DNA of 64,000 nucleotides, taken from the NCBI GenBank assembly GCA_030065635.1, contig JASJDJ010000012.1:1-64000 (forward strand). The letters run 5' to 3'. This document shows, piece by piece, positions 17,757-26,703 of the stretch. Source of the DNA: Xenococcaceae cyanobacterium MO_188.B32. GTDB taxonomy: Bacteria > Cyanobacteriota > Cyanobacteriia > Cyanobacteriales > Xenococcaceae. Every line of letters starts with the position of its first letter. Position 1 is the first letter of the stretch. Below the pieces are notes generated by a model that saw only the letters and a program-made list of their open reading frames with translations, ran no database searches and was not told where the DNA came from. Made by a program: the position numbers and the translations under genes.

Positions 17757-19106
17757 CTAATGTTTATGTTCCTGACTTGAATCTTCATTTAAGAGTTCTT
17801 CCAGAAAGTTAGAAGTTGAATCGCTAATTCCTTCTTTTGGTCTGGTATCGTGATTTTGCTCTTCCTCTTCCTCTTCCTCTTCCTCTTCCTCTTCCTCTAA
17901 ATTAAGACTATTGTTTAATAGTTCCTCATTTGAATCCTGCTCTTTGCCTTCAACTAGAGCGGATAAATCATCTACAATACTATTAGCATCGCTTGGATGG
18001 TAATTTGGTTCTACTTTTTCGTTTAACCATTCGGAAATATTAGCTAATTCGCGATCGGTAATTGGTTCTTTCTGTTCTGAGGGGATTTCCCCACTAATTT
18101 CTTCAGTTATCGAAGAAAGATTATCCCAGAAATCATCCATTACACTAATATCTTTGTTGTTTGAATCAATTTTTTCATTCAACCACTCGGAAATGTTAGC
18201 CAAGTCCCGGTCAGTAATTGGTTCTGTCGGCTCTAGTTCTATTTCTGTACTCGTCTCCTCATTTTTTGTTAATGCGTCAGGTGGGGATTGAGCTATTGTT
18301 TCTGAGACTGTCAACTCTTCTGTTGAATTGCTTTCAAGGTTTTCACTTTCAACTTCAGTTGATTCAACTTTCGCTGTTGGAGTAGCCAAGAGTTCTTCAA
18401 TAATTTCTTCAGATTCTCTAAAAATTTCGGGAGAAATTGACTCTTCCAAAGATGGATTATCTTCTAGGTTCAATTCTTGTTCGGAGTTTTCACTTGGAGT
18501 TTTAGGAGCTTCTACTGACCCTGGAATATCATCCAACAAATTAGCATCTGTAGCAGTCTCTATGCTGATATTGTCTCTATTGTCTATTTCTTCTATATTT
18601 GGATCTTCTTTTGTCAACTTCTCGGTAACACCAGAATCTACAGCAACTTCAGAAGTTACATTCAGCGAAGTTGGAAACGACACGCCTAATGTCTCTGTTC
18701 TATCTTCTGATGTTGTCTGTTCTTCATCTATCTGCTCTGTTTTTGAGCTAGAGCTAGGTTTGATTAATAAAAAACCCAGTAAAGGAACTAAAATAATTAG
18801 GGGAACTAACCACCACAGCTTGAAGTTCTGATTTTCATCTGTTAAAGTTTCATTACCAGAAGCTTCAGGAGCAACGTCTTGAGCAATAATAGTCTCTTTT
18901 GATTTGTTTGTGTAACTGTCTATGTGTCTAGAGTTGATAGTTAGGTTGCTGCTGCTAACAGAGGATTCTTCTTTGAGAGTAGTTATTGGCTCTGCCCAAA
19001 AAGAATAAGATTTTACTTTGTCAGAGGATGCTACCGATTTAGGCGTAATTCCACAGGTTACTAATATAGCTAATGTTAATACCGAAGTATAGTGTTTATT
19101 TAACAT
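17757..19106 (-). CDS. Acidic, membrane-anchored hypothetical protein with internal repeats
   Basis: 449 residues. A signal peptide (about 6-27) is followed by a short exported segment, a transmembrane helix WWLVPLIILVPLLGFLLI (about 98-115), then some 330 residues that are strongly acidic and low in complexity. Two copies of PITDR(D/E)LANISEWLNEK (encoded at about 18174-18227 and 18019-18072) stand out as ordered islands. A Glu run of about 13, encoded by repeated CTTCCT on the plus strand (17859-17898), precedes the end. No family is recognised. The long acidic part suggests a binding or scaffold role on one side of the membrane, which is inference. Divergent from pyk. Confidence 0.7.
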   Translation of the reverse strand: MLNKHYTSVLTLAILVTCGITPKSVASSDKVKSYSFWAEPITTLKEESSVSSSNLTINSRHIDSYTNKSKETIIAQDVAPEASGNETLTDENQNFKLWWLVPLIILVPLLGFLLIKPSSSSKTEQIDEEQTTSEDRTETLGVSFPTSLNVTSEVAVDSGVTEKLTKEDPNIEEIDNRDNISIETATDANLLDDIPGSVEAPKTPSENSEQELNLEDNPSLEESISPEIFRESEEIIEELLATPTAKVESTEVESENLESNSTEELTVSETIAQSPPDALTKNEETSTEIELEPTEPITDRDLANISEWLNEKIDSNNKDISVMDDFWDNLSSITEEISGEIPSEQKEPITDRELANISEWLNEKVEPNYHPSDANSIVDDLSALVEGKEQDSNEELLNNSLNLEEEEEEEEEEEEEQNHDTRPKEGISDSTSNFLEELLNEDSSQEHKH

Positions 19107-19178
19107 CGTTAATCAAAAAAACTTAAGTAATCACCAATATTTTTGATAATTATAATGTTTATTTTTTGACTTTCTATT

Positions 19179-19213
19179 TTCAACTCAATTATTTGACAAG
19201 TAATTGAGTTGAA
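19179..19213. promoter_or_regulatory. 13-bp perfect inverted repeat between divergent genes (possible operator)
   Basis: TTCAACTCAATTA (19179-19191) is exactly inverted at 19201-19213 around TTTGACAAG. It lies midway between the acidic-protein gene and pyk, whose starts point away from each other. It has no flanking T-tract. A regulator-binding site is the likeliest reading; an RNA hairpin is the alternative. Confidence 0.45.
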
Positions 19214-19224
19214 TTGCAGATAAG

Positions 19225-19254
19225 GTGACTCAAAACCCAACCATCAAGTATAAT
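19225..19254 (+). promoter_or_regulatory. Predicted pyk promoter
   Basis: A perfect -10 hexamer TATAAT (19249-19254) is preceded, after 18 bases, by GTGACT (19225-19230), which matches TTGACA at four positions. Transcription would start near 19261, giving a leader of about 24 bases before the pyk ATG at 19285. The 13-bp inverted repeat lies directly upstream. Confidence 0.4.
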
Positions 19255-19284
19255 TGGGACTTGCTGTTGTCTCTGTCATAGGTA

Positions 19285-21084
19285 ATGAGATCGCCAAAAT
19301 ATTTGCGTCGAACAAAAATAGTTGCCACTGTAGGTCCCGCTACTCTTAAACCAGATGTATTACGTTCACTTATTAAAGCGGGTGCTACTACCTTAAGAAT
19401 TAACTTTTCCCATGGTACTCAGCAGGATCATCAAAAGGCTATTCGGTTGATTCGGCAGACAGCGTTTGAACTAAATCAACCAGTAGGTATTTTACAAGAT
19501 TTACAAGGTCCCAAAATTCGGTTAGGAAAATTTGCCTGTGGTAAGATTTCTTTGCAAAAAGGAGACTCTTTTATTCTTACCAGTCGTCCTGTGGAATGCG
19601 ATCGAGAAATTAGCTATGTAAGTTATCAAAACTTGACAGCAGAAGTGCCAGAAAAAGCAACTATTCTTCTCGATGATGGCAAAGTAGAAATGGTAGTAGA
19701 AAAAGTAGACTGCCAAAGTGAAAATTTGCATTGCCGAGTAGTTGTAGGTGGGCCACTGTCCAGCAACAAGGGAGTCAACTTTCCGGGAATTTATCTTTCT
19801 ATCAAAGCTCTAACCGAAAAAGACCGTGAAGATTTAATGTTTGGTCTAGATCAAGGAGTAGATTGGGTAGCCCTTAGTTTTGTCCGTAATCCTCAAGATA
19901 TTCTGGAAATTAAAGATTTAATTGCCAGTGCAGGCAAATCTGTCCCCGTCATTGCCAAGATTGAAAAACACGAAGCGATCGAGCAAATGGATGCTATTCT
20001 TTCCTTGTGTGATGGAGTCATGGTTGCTAGAGGAGATTTGGGAGTAGAATTACCAGCCGAAGACGTTCCTATTCTGCAAAAAAAGCTAATTGCTACAGCC
20101 AATAAATTAGGTATTCCCGTTATTACGGCTACTCAAATGCTGGATAGTATGTTGAATAATCCTCGACCTACTCGCGCTGAGGTATCTGATGTAGCTAATG
20201 CTATCTTGGATGGGACAGATGCGGTCATGCTATCTAATGAAACTGCGGTAGGTCAATATCCTGTAGAAGCAGTTATGACCATGGCAAAAATAGCTAAACG
20301 TATTGAAGGTGAACAAAAACGGATAGCACCCGATCCTAATATTAAAAAATGGTCTATTCCTAACGCTATTTCCGCAGCAGTTGGTCAGATTGCCGAACAG
20401 CTAGAAGCATCTGCAATTATGACCTTAACTAAAACTGGTTCTACTGCTCGTAATGTTTCCAAATTCCGCCCGAAAACACCAATTTTGGCGATTACTCCTC
20501 ATGTTAATGTATCGAGAAGATTGCAACTGGTTTGGGGCGTTAAACCTTTACTCGTATTAGATTTACCTTCCGCTACCCAAACTTTCCAAGCAGCAATTAA
20601 TGTTGCTCAAGAAAAGAATTGGTTAGATGCAGGAGACTTAGTCGTAATGACCGCAGGAACACTTCAAGGTGTTTCTGGTTCCACAGATTTAATTAAAGTC
20701 GAATTAGTGCAAGCAGTTTTAGGTCAAGGTACGGGTATTGGTCAGGGTGCAGTGAGTGGTAGAGCAAGACTAGCAAATCAGCCTAAAGATATTAAAGACT
20801 TCAATCGGGGAGAAATTTTGGTGACCTCTTCCACTAACGCGGGGTTTATAGATATAATTCGTCAAGCAGCAGGAATTATTACGGAAGAAGATAGTCTGAC
20901 TAGCCATGCAGCTATTCTTGGTTTACGCTTAGGAATACCTGTTATTGTTGGCTTTAAACAGGCAACTCAAATTATTAGAGAAGGAGCGATACTAACTTTG
21001 GATGCTAAAAGAGGAATCGTTTATTCTGGAACTATGAGCAGCAACATTAACAATGGCTCAGAATTAAAGTTATCAATGCCCTAA
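19285..21084 (+). CDS. pyk: Pyruvate kinase (long cyanobacterial form)
   Basis: 599 residues. Converts phosphoenolpyruvate and ADP to pyruvate and ATP. The catalytic barrel shows RRTKIVATVGPAT, LRINFSHGT, the KIEK and GVMVARGDLGVE motifs and ITATQMLDSM; the allosteric C domain follows to about residue 475. An extra module (about 495-590) with RARLANQPKDIKDF and EDSLTSHAAILGLRLGIPVIVG is the PEP-utiliser phospho-His domain (His in TSHAA) found on the long type of pyruvate kinase in cyanobacteria and some Firmicutes. All active-site motifs look intact. Confidence 0.97.
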   Translation: MRSPKYLRRTKIVATVGPATLKPDVLRSLIKAGATTLRINFSHGTQQDHQKAIRLIRQTAFELNQPVGILQDLQGPKIRLGKFACGKISLQKGDSFILTSRPVECDREISYVSYQNLTAEVPEKATILLDDGKVEMVVEKVDCQSENLHCRVVVGGPLSSNKGVNFPGIYLSIKALTEKDREDLMFGLDQGVDWVALSFVRNPQDILEIKDLIASAGKSVPVIAKIEKHEAIEQMDAILSLCDGVMVARGDLGVELPAEDVPILQKKLIATANKLGIPVITATQMLDSMLNNPRPTRAEVSDVANAILDGTDAVMLSNETAVGQYPVEAVMTMAKIAKRIEGEQKRIAPDPNIKKWSIPNAISAAVGQIAEQLEASAIMTLTKTGSTARNVSKFRPKTPILAITPHVNVSRRLQLVWGVKPLLVLDLPSATQTFQAAINVAQEKNWLDAGDLVVMTAGTLQGVSGSTDLIKVELVQAVLGQGTGIGQGAVSGRARLANQPKDIKDFNRGEILVTSSTNAGFIDIIRQAAGIITEEDSLTSHAAILGLRLGIPVIVGFKQATQIIREGAILTLDAKRGIVYSGTMSSNINNGSELKLSMP

Positions 21085-21204
21085 ACCCACATTTTTCACA
21101 AACTGAGCTTCAAAAGCTGTGTTTATTATAGTGTCTTGTGTCTAGGCGATCACTTCTTAACAAGACACCGTTTTTTTTTCAGTTTACTAAGCACTAAGAT
21201 AAAA

Positions 21205-21998
21205 ATGATTTCTGAACAAAACAATTGTAATATGGGTGCATTATTTGGCTTGGGTCGCAGTGGAACAACCTGGTTAGGAGCAATTGTTGCCAGTCATCCA
21301 GAAATCTTGTATCGTTTCGAGCCATTTCATCGGCTGCAAAAAATTTATATAGCCCCAAAGGTAAACCAATGTTGGTGTTTAAAGAAGTTGATTATCCTGA
21401 TATGGTGGTCAAGTTTTTGACAGAGACAGAAGTACCAATTGTTTACATAATACGTCATCCTTGTGCAGTGGTATCCTCAATCATGCGGGGTCAAGAAAAT
21501 TCCCTGATGCCTATGCCCGAACCGAGAATGGCTGTACTGAAAAGAGTATTAAATAAACACGAGCCTAAGCTAGCTAAGATATATGGGGAGAAACTCGATA
21601 AACTCACTATATCTGAGCAAGAAGCATTACATTGGCTAGTTGAAAATGGACGAGCATTGCGCATCTGTCAGAAGCATTCCCAAGGATTGATTGTAATTTA
21701 TGAAGAATTAACTGAACGTCCCTTAGAAATTGCTCAGAAAGTTTTTCAGCATTTTAATTTAACTATGCCAGAAGAATCAGTTGCCTTTATTGAAGAGAGT
21801 ACCAAAAAGTCATTGACATCAGCAATTAAGCGAGGAGAAGTAAACATGAACCAATACTTCACAGTTTTTAGAGATCCCAAAGTTTCTCGCGATCGCTGGA
21901 AAGAGGAAATGTCTAAAGAGGATCGAATACGAGTAATGCAAATTGTTAAAGATAGCCCAGAATTCTCCCTCGGTGCCGAAAGAGGTTTTTGGACTTAA
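21205..21998 (+). pseudogene. Sulfotransferase, broken by internal deletion and frameshift
   Basis: The N-terminal frame from the ATG at 21205 has the PAPS phosphosulfate-binding loop GLGRSGTTWLGAIVASHPEIL and EPFHRL. Around 21340-21370 the coding sense moves by one frame and continues as PKGKPMLVFKEVDYP, then the PAPS 3'-phosphate region (YIIRHPCAVVSSIMRG) and a normal C-terminus to 21998. Between the two halves the usual 40 or more residues seem to be missing, so this is deletion plus frameshift rather than a single base error. It belongs to the surface-polysaccharide locus, being next to the PP-loop gene. If the frame were restored it would sulfate a glycan, but as read it should be inactive. 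Confidence 0.65.
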
Positions 21999-22080
21999 AG
22001 AGTTCAGACACTAGTATTCTAAAAAACATTCATAGTCACCTGAATATAATCGGAAATATTACTTTTATTTGAGCAAATTA

Positions 22081-23325
22081 ATGAGAATTGAAAATTTCAG
22101 AAAAGAAACAAAGGACAATCTAGTCAAAGCCATAGCTACAGTAATCTGGGAAGATCGAGACCGACCATCTAAAGACCTCTATTTTGAAACTACAGCAGAA
22201 TACGGAGATGATCTTTTTTGTAATCCCAACTCGTTTCTGTTGACTTGTACTCTTCCAGCAATGCGCTATGGAGAAAAGAGAATTGCCCTCGATGCACCTA
22301 TTTGTCCCGAATTAAAAGATGGTTTAATTACTGCTATGAATTACTTAATCGATTGGCATGGGGGCGATCGCCGAGTAATTCCCATCGAAGCTCCACTTCA
22401 GTCTCAGGCTTTGTTTCCCCATAAGCCTCCTAGAGCAGGATGTTTATTCTCTGGCGGTATCGATGCTTTAGCTATGCTACGAGATAACCATCTTAATTTT
22501 CCTCCAGAACATCCCCGCTATATTCAAGATGGAATATTAGTTTATGGCGTGCTTAATGGAGAAGATGAATTTGACCCCAGTTTCCAAAATGTTATCAATG
22601 CTATCTCAATGATGGCAAAAGATGCAGGGATTAATTTAATTCAAGTTAATACCAATACCAATGCTCACTTGAGAGATTTAGACTCCGACTATAGTTTCTG
22701 GAGATTTGAATATCACGGTTCCTTTCTCGCAGCGATCGCCCATGCTTTTGCCCCCAGGCTAACCACAGTTTCTATTGCCTCTACTTATGATATTCCCCAT
22801 TTAGAACCTTGGGGTTCTCATCCTCTAATCGATCCCTTGTATAGTAATACAAATTTACAAATTCGTCACGAAAATGCAGCTTTGTCTAGGCTAGATAAAA
22901 CAAAATTAGTGGGAGAATGGGATGTGGCGTTAAAGCATCTGAGAGTATGTAATGAGAAAGAAAGCTACAGTCAGGGTAATTCTAACTGTGGTAAGTGTGA
23001 AAAGTGTGTCCGCACCATGACCGCTCTTTTAGCCTTGGGTATCTTGGATAAAACATCTACTTTTAGGGAGAATGATGTTTCTAAAAAGTTATTACTGGAT
23101 ACTTGCTATCTAAGCGATTCTTATGAAGAAAACTGTTATCGTGAGTTGATAGAGCCTTTGAAGCAAATAGGTCGGGATGATTTAGCGGATGGAGTTCAAC
23201 AAGTTATTACCAGATATCAAGAAAAAGACTTCAAAGGCTTGATCAAACGTTTCGATCGCGCCTTTCTGAACGGTAATTTATTGAGTTATGTCAGAGCGAA
23301 AAAAAAAGAAAAGCAGAACTCTTGA
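22081..23325 (+). CDS. PP-loop ATP-pyrophosphatase-like protein with zinc ribbon, in polysaccharide locus
   Basis: 414 residues from the ATG at 22081 (a TTG at 22069 is in frame). CLFSGGIDALAML at about 125-137 is a PP-loop of the SGG-x-D type that activates a substrate by adenylation, as in QueC and asparagine synthetases. At about 303-315 CGKCEKCVRTM resembles the Cys cluster near the C-terminus of QueC-like proteins. The first 100 residues (KDLYFETTAEYGDDLFCNPN, LPAMRYGEKRIALDAP) are not QueC and I do not recognise them. It ends one base before the convergent flippase gene. It may modify a sugar or activate a carboxylate for the polysaccharide; the substrate is not known. Confidence 0.7.
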   Translation: MRIENFRKETKDNLVKAIATVIWEDRDRPSKDLYFETTAEYGDDLFCNPNSFLLTCTLPAMRYGEKRIALDAPICPELKDGLITAMNYLIDWHGGDRRVIPIEAPLQSQALFPHKPPRAGCLFSGGIDALAMLRDNHLNFPPEHPRYIQDGILVYGVLNGEDEFDPSFQNVINAISMMAKDAGINLIQVNTNTNAHLRDLDSDYSFWRFEYHGSFLAAIAHAFAPRLTTVSIASTYDIPHLEPWGSHPLIDPLYSNTNLQIRHENAALSRLDKTKLVGEWDVALKHLRVCNEKESYSQGNSNCGKCEKCVRTMTALLALGILDKTSTFRENDVSKKLLLDTCYLSDSYEENCYRELIEPLKQIGRDDLADGVQQVITRYQEKDFKGLIKRFDRAFLNGNLLSYVRAKKKEKQNS

Positions 23326-23326
23326 C

Positions 23327-24610
23327 CTAATATTCATGCTTAAATGCTCGACGAGTTAACCAGAACACAATTAACCAGACAAAAATGAGTCTTAAAGAGT
23401 CAGAAATTAAGGTAGCCCAAGCAGCACCTTTCCAACTGTAGAGAGGGATTAACCATAAATTCAATCCTATGTTTAATAATGCAGAAGCAACTTGGACTGC
23501 ACTACGTGCTTTTTGATGACCTGCTCCCATTAAGGTATTAGCTGCAAGATGTTGAAACGCAGCGATCGCAGGTAGAGGAGCTAACCAGCGTAAAGCTTCG
23601 ATCGCATTTCGATATTCTTCTCCTAAAATAGTTGGTAAAAAAGAAGCAAAAATTAAATATCCAAGTAAACTAACAACTCCATAAAGACCTAATACAGGTA
23701 ACAAACGTTTAGCAAACCCAAAACTGCTTCTAATTCCTGATGCGCCATGTTTAAAAAATCTTGTGTAGGAAGCCCCAAAAATAGACAAAAGCAAAATATT
23801 TCCTACCTGAATAAAGCGATAAGCTGAACCGTAAATACCTGCCGCTGTCAGAGTTGACATGCTGGCAAGCATAGTTTTGTCTAGATTCGAGTTAATGTTA
23901 TTGGCAGACCCACTAATCGAAAAATAAATTCCCTCCTTAACAATTGGCTTTAGTTTTGATAGTACAGGTTTAGGATAACCAATCAGCTTATTGACAGTAA
24001 AAACTGAAATTCCACCAGCTATTGCAGAGCTTATGAGAAACAATGCAGCCCAAGTATCTACAGTTGGCTGAGGAAACAATGTGGCTAAACTAAAGGCTGC
24101 TATTAATTTTATGCCGATACCTAATATTCCTAATTGTGCTGCTTTTTTAACTCTATATACTGACATTAAAGCTTTAATACTAGCCTCAGATAATGACAAA
24201 AAAATTAAGTTAGCTATCAAAATCAGGAATATGCTCAACAAAGAAATATTACTAGCAAAAATCATCGGAGACAACAACAGTAAAACAGTTGTAAAACAAG
24301 CTCCGCTGACGAAGAGAGTCACTAAGGTATTGCCCCAATACAAACTAAATAAATTTTTGTCAGTTGATACATATTTAATTAAAATATGATCGCTACCTAA
24401 ACCAACAAAGGGAAAGGCAAGCGTACCTAAAGCAGTAACACTAATAAAAGAACCATAGTTTTCAGCACCTAAGGCACGAGCAAGGATAATAAAAGATCCT
24501 GCTTGCATGAATACTCTGAATACTTTTGCCAGTAACATCCATAAAGTATCTCGTGCTAGGTCTTTGCGAAACAGACTTGATATCTTCGATTTGATTGTTG
24601 ATAAATTCAT
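23327..24610 (-). CDS. Wzx-type polysaccharide flippase
   Basis: 427 residues with about 12 to 14 hydrophobic segments and a polybasic cytoplasmic start. The family features are visible: AGSFIILARALGAENYGSF near the start, ILIKYVS, the central FSISGSANNINSNLDKTMLASM, and the C-terminal ALLNIGLNLWLIPLYSWKGAAWATL. Such proteins flip lipid-linked oligosaccharide units across the plasma membrane for Wzy-dependent chain growth. It belongs with the glycosyltransferases and Wzc-type kinase on the same strand to 31144. No wzy polymerase is visible in the window. Confidence 0.88.
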   Translation of the reverse strand: MNLSTIKSKISSLFRKDLARDTLWMLLAKVFRVFMQAGSFIILARALGAENYGSFISVTALGTLAFPFVGLGSDHILIKYVSTDKNLFSLYWGNTLVTLFVSGACFTTVLLLLSPMIFASNISLLSIFLILIANLIFLSLSEASIKALMSVYRVKKAAQLGILGIGIKLIAAFSLATLFPQPTVDTWAALFLISSAIAGGISVFTVNKLIGYPKPVLSKLKPIVKEGIYFSISGSANNINSNLDKTMLASMSTLTAAGIYGSAYRFIQVGNILLLSIFGASYTRFFKHGASGIRSSFGFAKRLLPVLGLYGVVSLLGYLIFASFLPTILGEEYRNAIEALRWLAPLPAIAAFQHLAANTLMGAGHQKARSAVQVASALLNIGLNLWLIPLYSWKGAAWATLISDSLRLIFVWLIVFWLTRRAFKHEY

Positions 24611-24739
24611 ATTTGATATGACAAGATGTCCAGCCTTATCTGAGAGGATATCTGAGAAGTATAATTAGCTACTCCAAATGAGAGCGATCGCTGTATAAAT
24701 AACTTTATAACCCCTTGAAAGCTATGTATCCAGTAAGGG

Positions 24740-24764
24740 CAACAACGGGCAAAGCCCGTTGTTG
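24740..24764. repeat. 11-bp hairpin with AAA loop
   Basis: CAACAACGGGC (24740-24750) and GCCCGTTGTTG (24754-24764) pair perfectly around AAA. It lies between the AlkP-family gene and the flippase gene, both on the minus strand. On that strand no T-tract follows, so it is either a weak terminator or an mRNA-processing hairpin. The rest of 24611-24878 shows nothing else. Confidence 0.5.
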
Positions 24765-24878
24765 TTCATATAAGTAGGAAGCATATTTATTTATATATCT
24801 GACAGACTAGATGGCTTCTCTAGTATCTTTTCTGACTTTTTAGACATCCTCTGAAAAAAGCAAGAATTCAAGGCGATT

Positions 24879-26564
24879 TTAACCGTTAAAGTGTAAAGTA
24901 GAAATCTTGACTAAAGACTGACCATCAAAATAGTCAGGAATCGGCGCACCCATTAATTCTAAAATAGTAGGAGCTAAATCTACTGCTTCACCAGCTGGTA
25001 AATTAGAACCAGCAGCTATTCCCTCTCCCTTTGCCATCAAAAATCCCTGGCTTTTATGACCTCCGGCTCGACAGTGGGTTAAAGGTCCGATGCGTCCAAG
25101 GTCAGGACTATCCACAACATCAGTCATTGGTTCATTCCACAACACTACTAGATCGGATTCAGGCAATTTGGGGTCATCATCAAGAGAAGCATTTCGAGTT
25201 TTCACTACTTGTTTAACAATTGTTTTTCCTGTCCTCCCATCGCGCAGACGATACAGAATTTCTGTAATCTCGTCGCACACAGCATCATATTCAGAGGGTT
25301 CTACAATACCATCTCTTTCTCGACCTTTAAGGTTAATACGAATATGTCCGTTAGTAAAACCAGGTAAAGCAAAAGCTTTCATTTCTGGCCACAGATCCCA
25401 ATACCACATTACAGGCATCCAACCCATAGCCAATTCTCGTTCTATAGGTTCATCATTTAAGCTATAAGGGGAAATTAGTCCGTGTTTTTTTCCTCTGAGA
25501 AATTTCTTGTGAGTCCAAGTATGAAAAAGCTTTTTGATTAGATTAGGTTCGTCCATCTGACTCCAAATTTCTCCTGCCCAGGAATTCCTAATCGGTTTAT
25601 TGACCACTGGTGCAGGAGTTGTTCCTACTCGACCAGACGTAAGAGCGACTTTACCCTTAAAACTAAATCGATAAAGTAACTCTGGCAGAACTGCCATACT
25701 GAGCAAATCGGTAAAATTAGCTGCCATACCATGAACGGCAAAGCATAGGAGATAAGCATCTTCAGGAGCTTTTGTTAAAATTTCACCAATCGCCTTATCT
25801 ATGTTTTGGTAAGTTGCTAACATGGGGTCTGGGTTGGTACCTTTCTCGCTGAGATATTCATAGAGAACATGATCTGACTGACTGTAGTTATACAGATCGT
25901 GACCGACAGTATGGGTTTCAGCAAACACCATTAAAAATAAATCCCAATCTTCCCGCTTCATCAATTCGCGGGCAATCTGAGAATGACCCCGTACACTTTT
26001 CTCTAGTTCCTGCTGAATCCATTTAACATAATTTTTTTGCCACCAAATCCCATTGTCATTGTGCAAAATTGGATTTTTACCATATTTTTCAATGATGGCA
26101 GGGAATACTTCGGGAGGATGAGAATCGCTTACTGTATAAGGATAATGTCCTCCCCAACCTAAAACTTGCACGCCCTTAACTCGCTCCGAAAGAGTTGTTA
26201 CTGGCAAGTCAAACACGGCTACTTTATAGTCTTCTCCTAGAGCATAAAAAGGAGAATATTCTTGATAATCGTAACCACTATCAACAAGATCGGAAAAAAT
26301 TTCGTAATTTTCGGGATTATAACTGTATGTATCCCAATAGCCAGTTTTATCCGCACGACATCCAGTGGAAAAGGTTACCCATAAAGGTTCCGTTGTAGAG
26401 TACTCTGTCGGTACGCCACAATAATTAACGGTGTTGTTGAGGCGACCGTATGTTCCTTGGCGAGCAATTTTATTGAGGTTAGGAAGATAACCTTCAGACA
26501 TCCATTGTTCAATTAACCTTGGTTCAGCAGCGTCCAAGCCGATAGCTATAACTGGTTTGTTCAT
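24879..26564 (-). CDS. Alkaline-phosphatase-superfamily phosphodiesterase/pyrophosphatase-like protein
   Basis: 561 residues. The start IGLDAAEPRLIEQWMSEGYL and TEPLWVTFSTGC (nucleophile region, residues 57-69) are those of type I phosphodiesterase/nucleotide pyrophosphatase enzymes. FAETHTVGHD (215-223) supplies the next metal ligands. At the site usually written DHGM the protein has AVHGM (His278), lacking the Asp, and GPLTHCRAGGHKSQGF near the end supplies the last His. No signal peptide is seen, so it should be cytoplasmic. It alternates with GT2 genes in this locus, which suggests work on an activated sugar or glycolipid. A truncated second copy is at 27705-28349. Confidence 0.8.
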   Translation of the reverse strand: MNKPVIAIGLDAAEPRLIEQWMSEGYLPNLNKIARQGTYGRLNNTVNYCGVPTEYSTTEPLWVTFSTGCRADKTGYWDTYSYNPENYEIFSDLVDSGYDYQEYSPFYALGEDYKVAVFDLPVTTLSERVKGVQVLGWGGHYPYTVSDSHPPEVFPAIIEKYGKNPILHNDNGIWWQKNYVKWIQQELEKSVRGHSQIARELMKREDWDLFLMVFAETHTVGHDLYNYSQSDHVLYEYLSEKGTNPDPMLATYQNIDKAIGEILTKAPEDAYLLCFAVHGMAANFTDLLSMAVLPELLYRFSFKGKVALTSGRVGTTPAPVVNKPIRNSWAGEIWSQMDEPNLIKKLFHTWTHKKFLRGKKHGLISPYSLNDEPIERELAMGWMPVMWYWDLWPEMKAFALPGFTNGHIRINLKGRERDGIVEPSEYDAVCDEITEILYRLRDGRTGKTIVKQVVKTRNASLDDDPKLPESDLVVLWNEPMTDVVDSPDLGRIGPLTHCRAGGHKSQGFLMAKGEGIAAGSNLPAGEAVDLAPTILELMGAPIPDYFDGQSLVKISTLHFNG

Positions 26565-26703
26565 TAATTTAATAGTTTTTGATGGTTTGAATTTATGTAT
26601 GTAATTTTGTTGATTTTTAAGCTATTTTAATGTCTATTATCTGGTGCTTTCTTTACTGAGAAGAAGATAATTCTAGTTTGAATATCAGTTAATGAGTTCT
26701 ACA

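Noticed and set aside
18328-18831. Plus-strand 167-codon Ser-rich frame
   Set aside because: It is the mirror of the Glu/Ser-rich acidic protein on the minus strand; low-complexity coding often opens the complementary strand.
19193-19224. TTGACA in the loop of the inverted repeat as -35 of pyk
   Set aside because: The nearest -10-like hexamer is at a poor distance; GTGACT with TATAAT 18 bases on is better placed.
22081-23325. QueC (7-cyano-7-deazaguanine synthase)
   Set aside because: The protein is almost twice the QueC length, has an unrelated N-terminal third and lies among polysaccharide genes; only the PP-loop and Cys cluster are similar.
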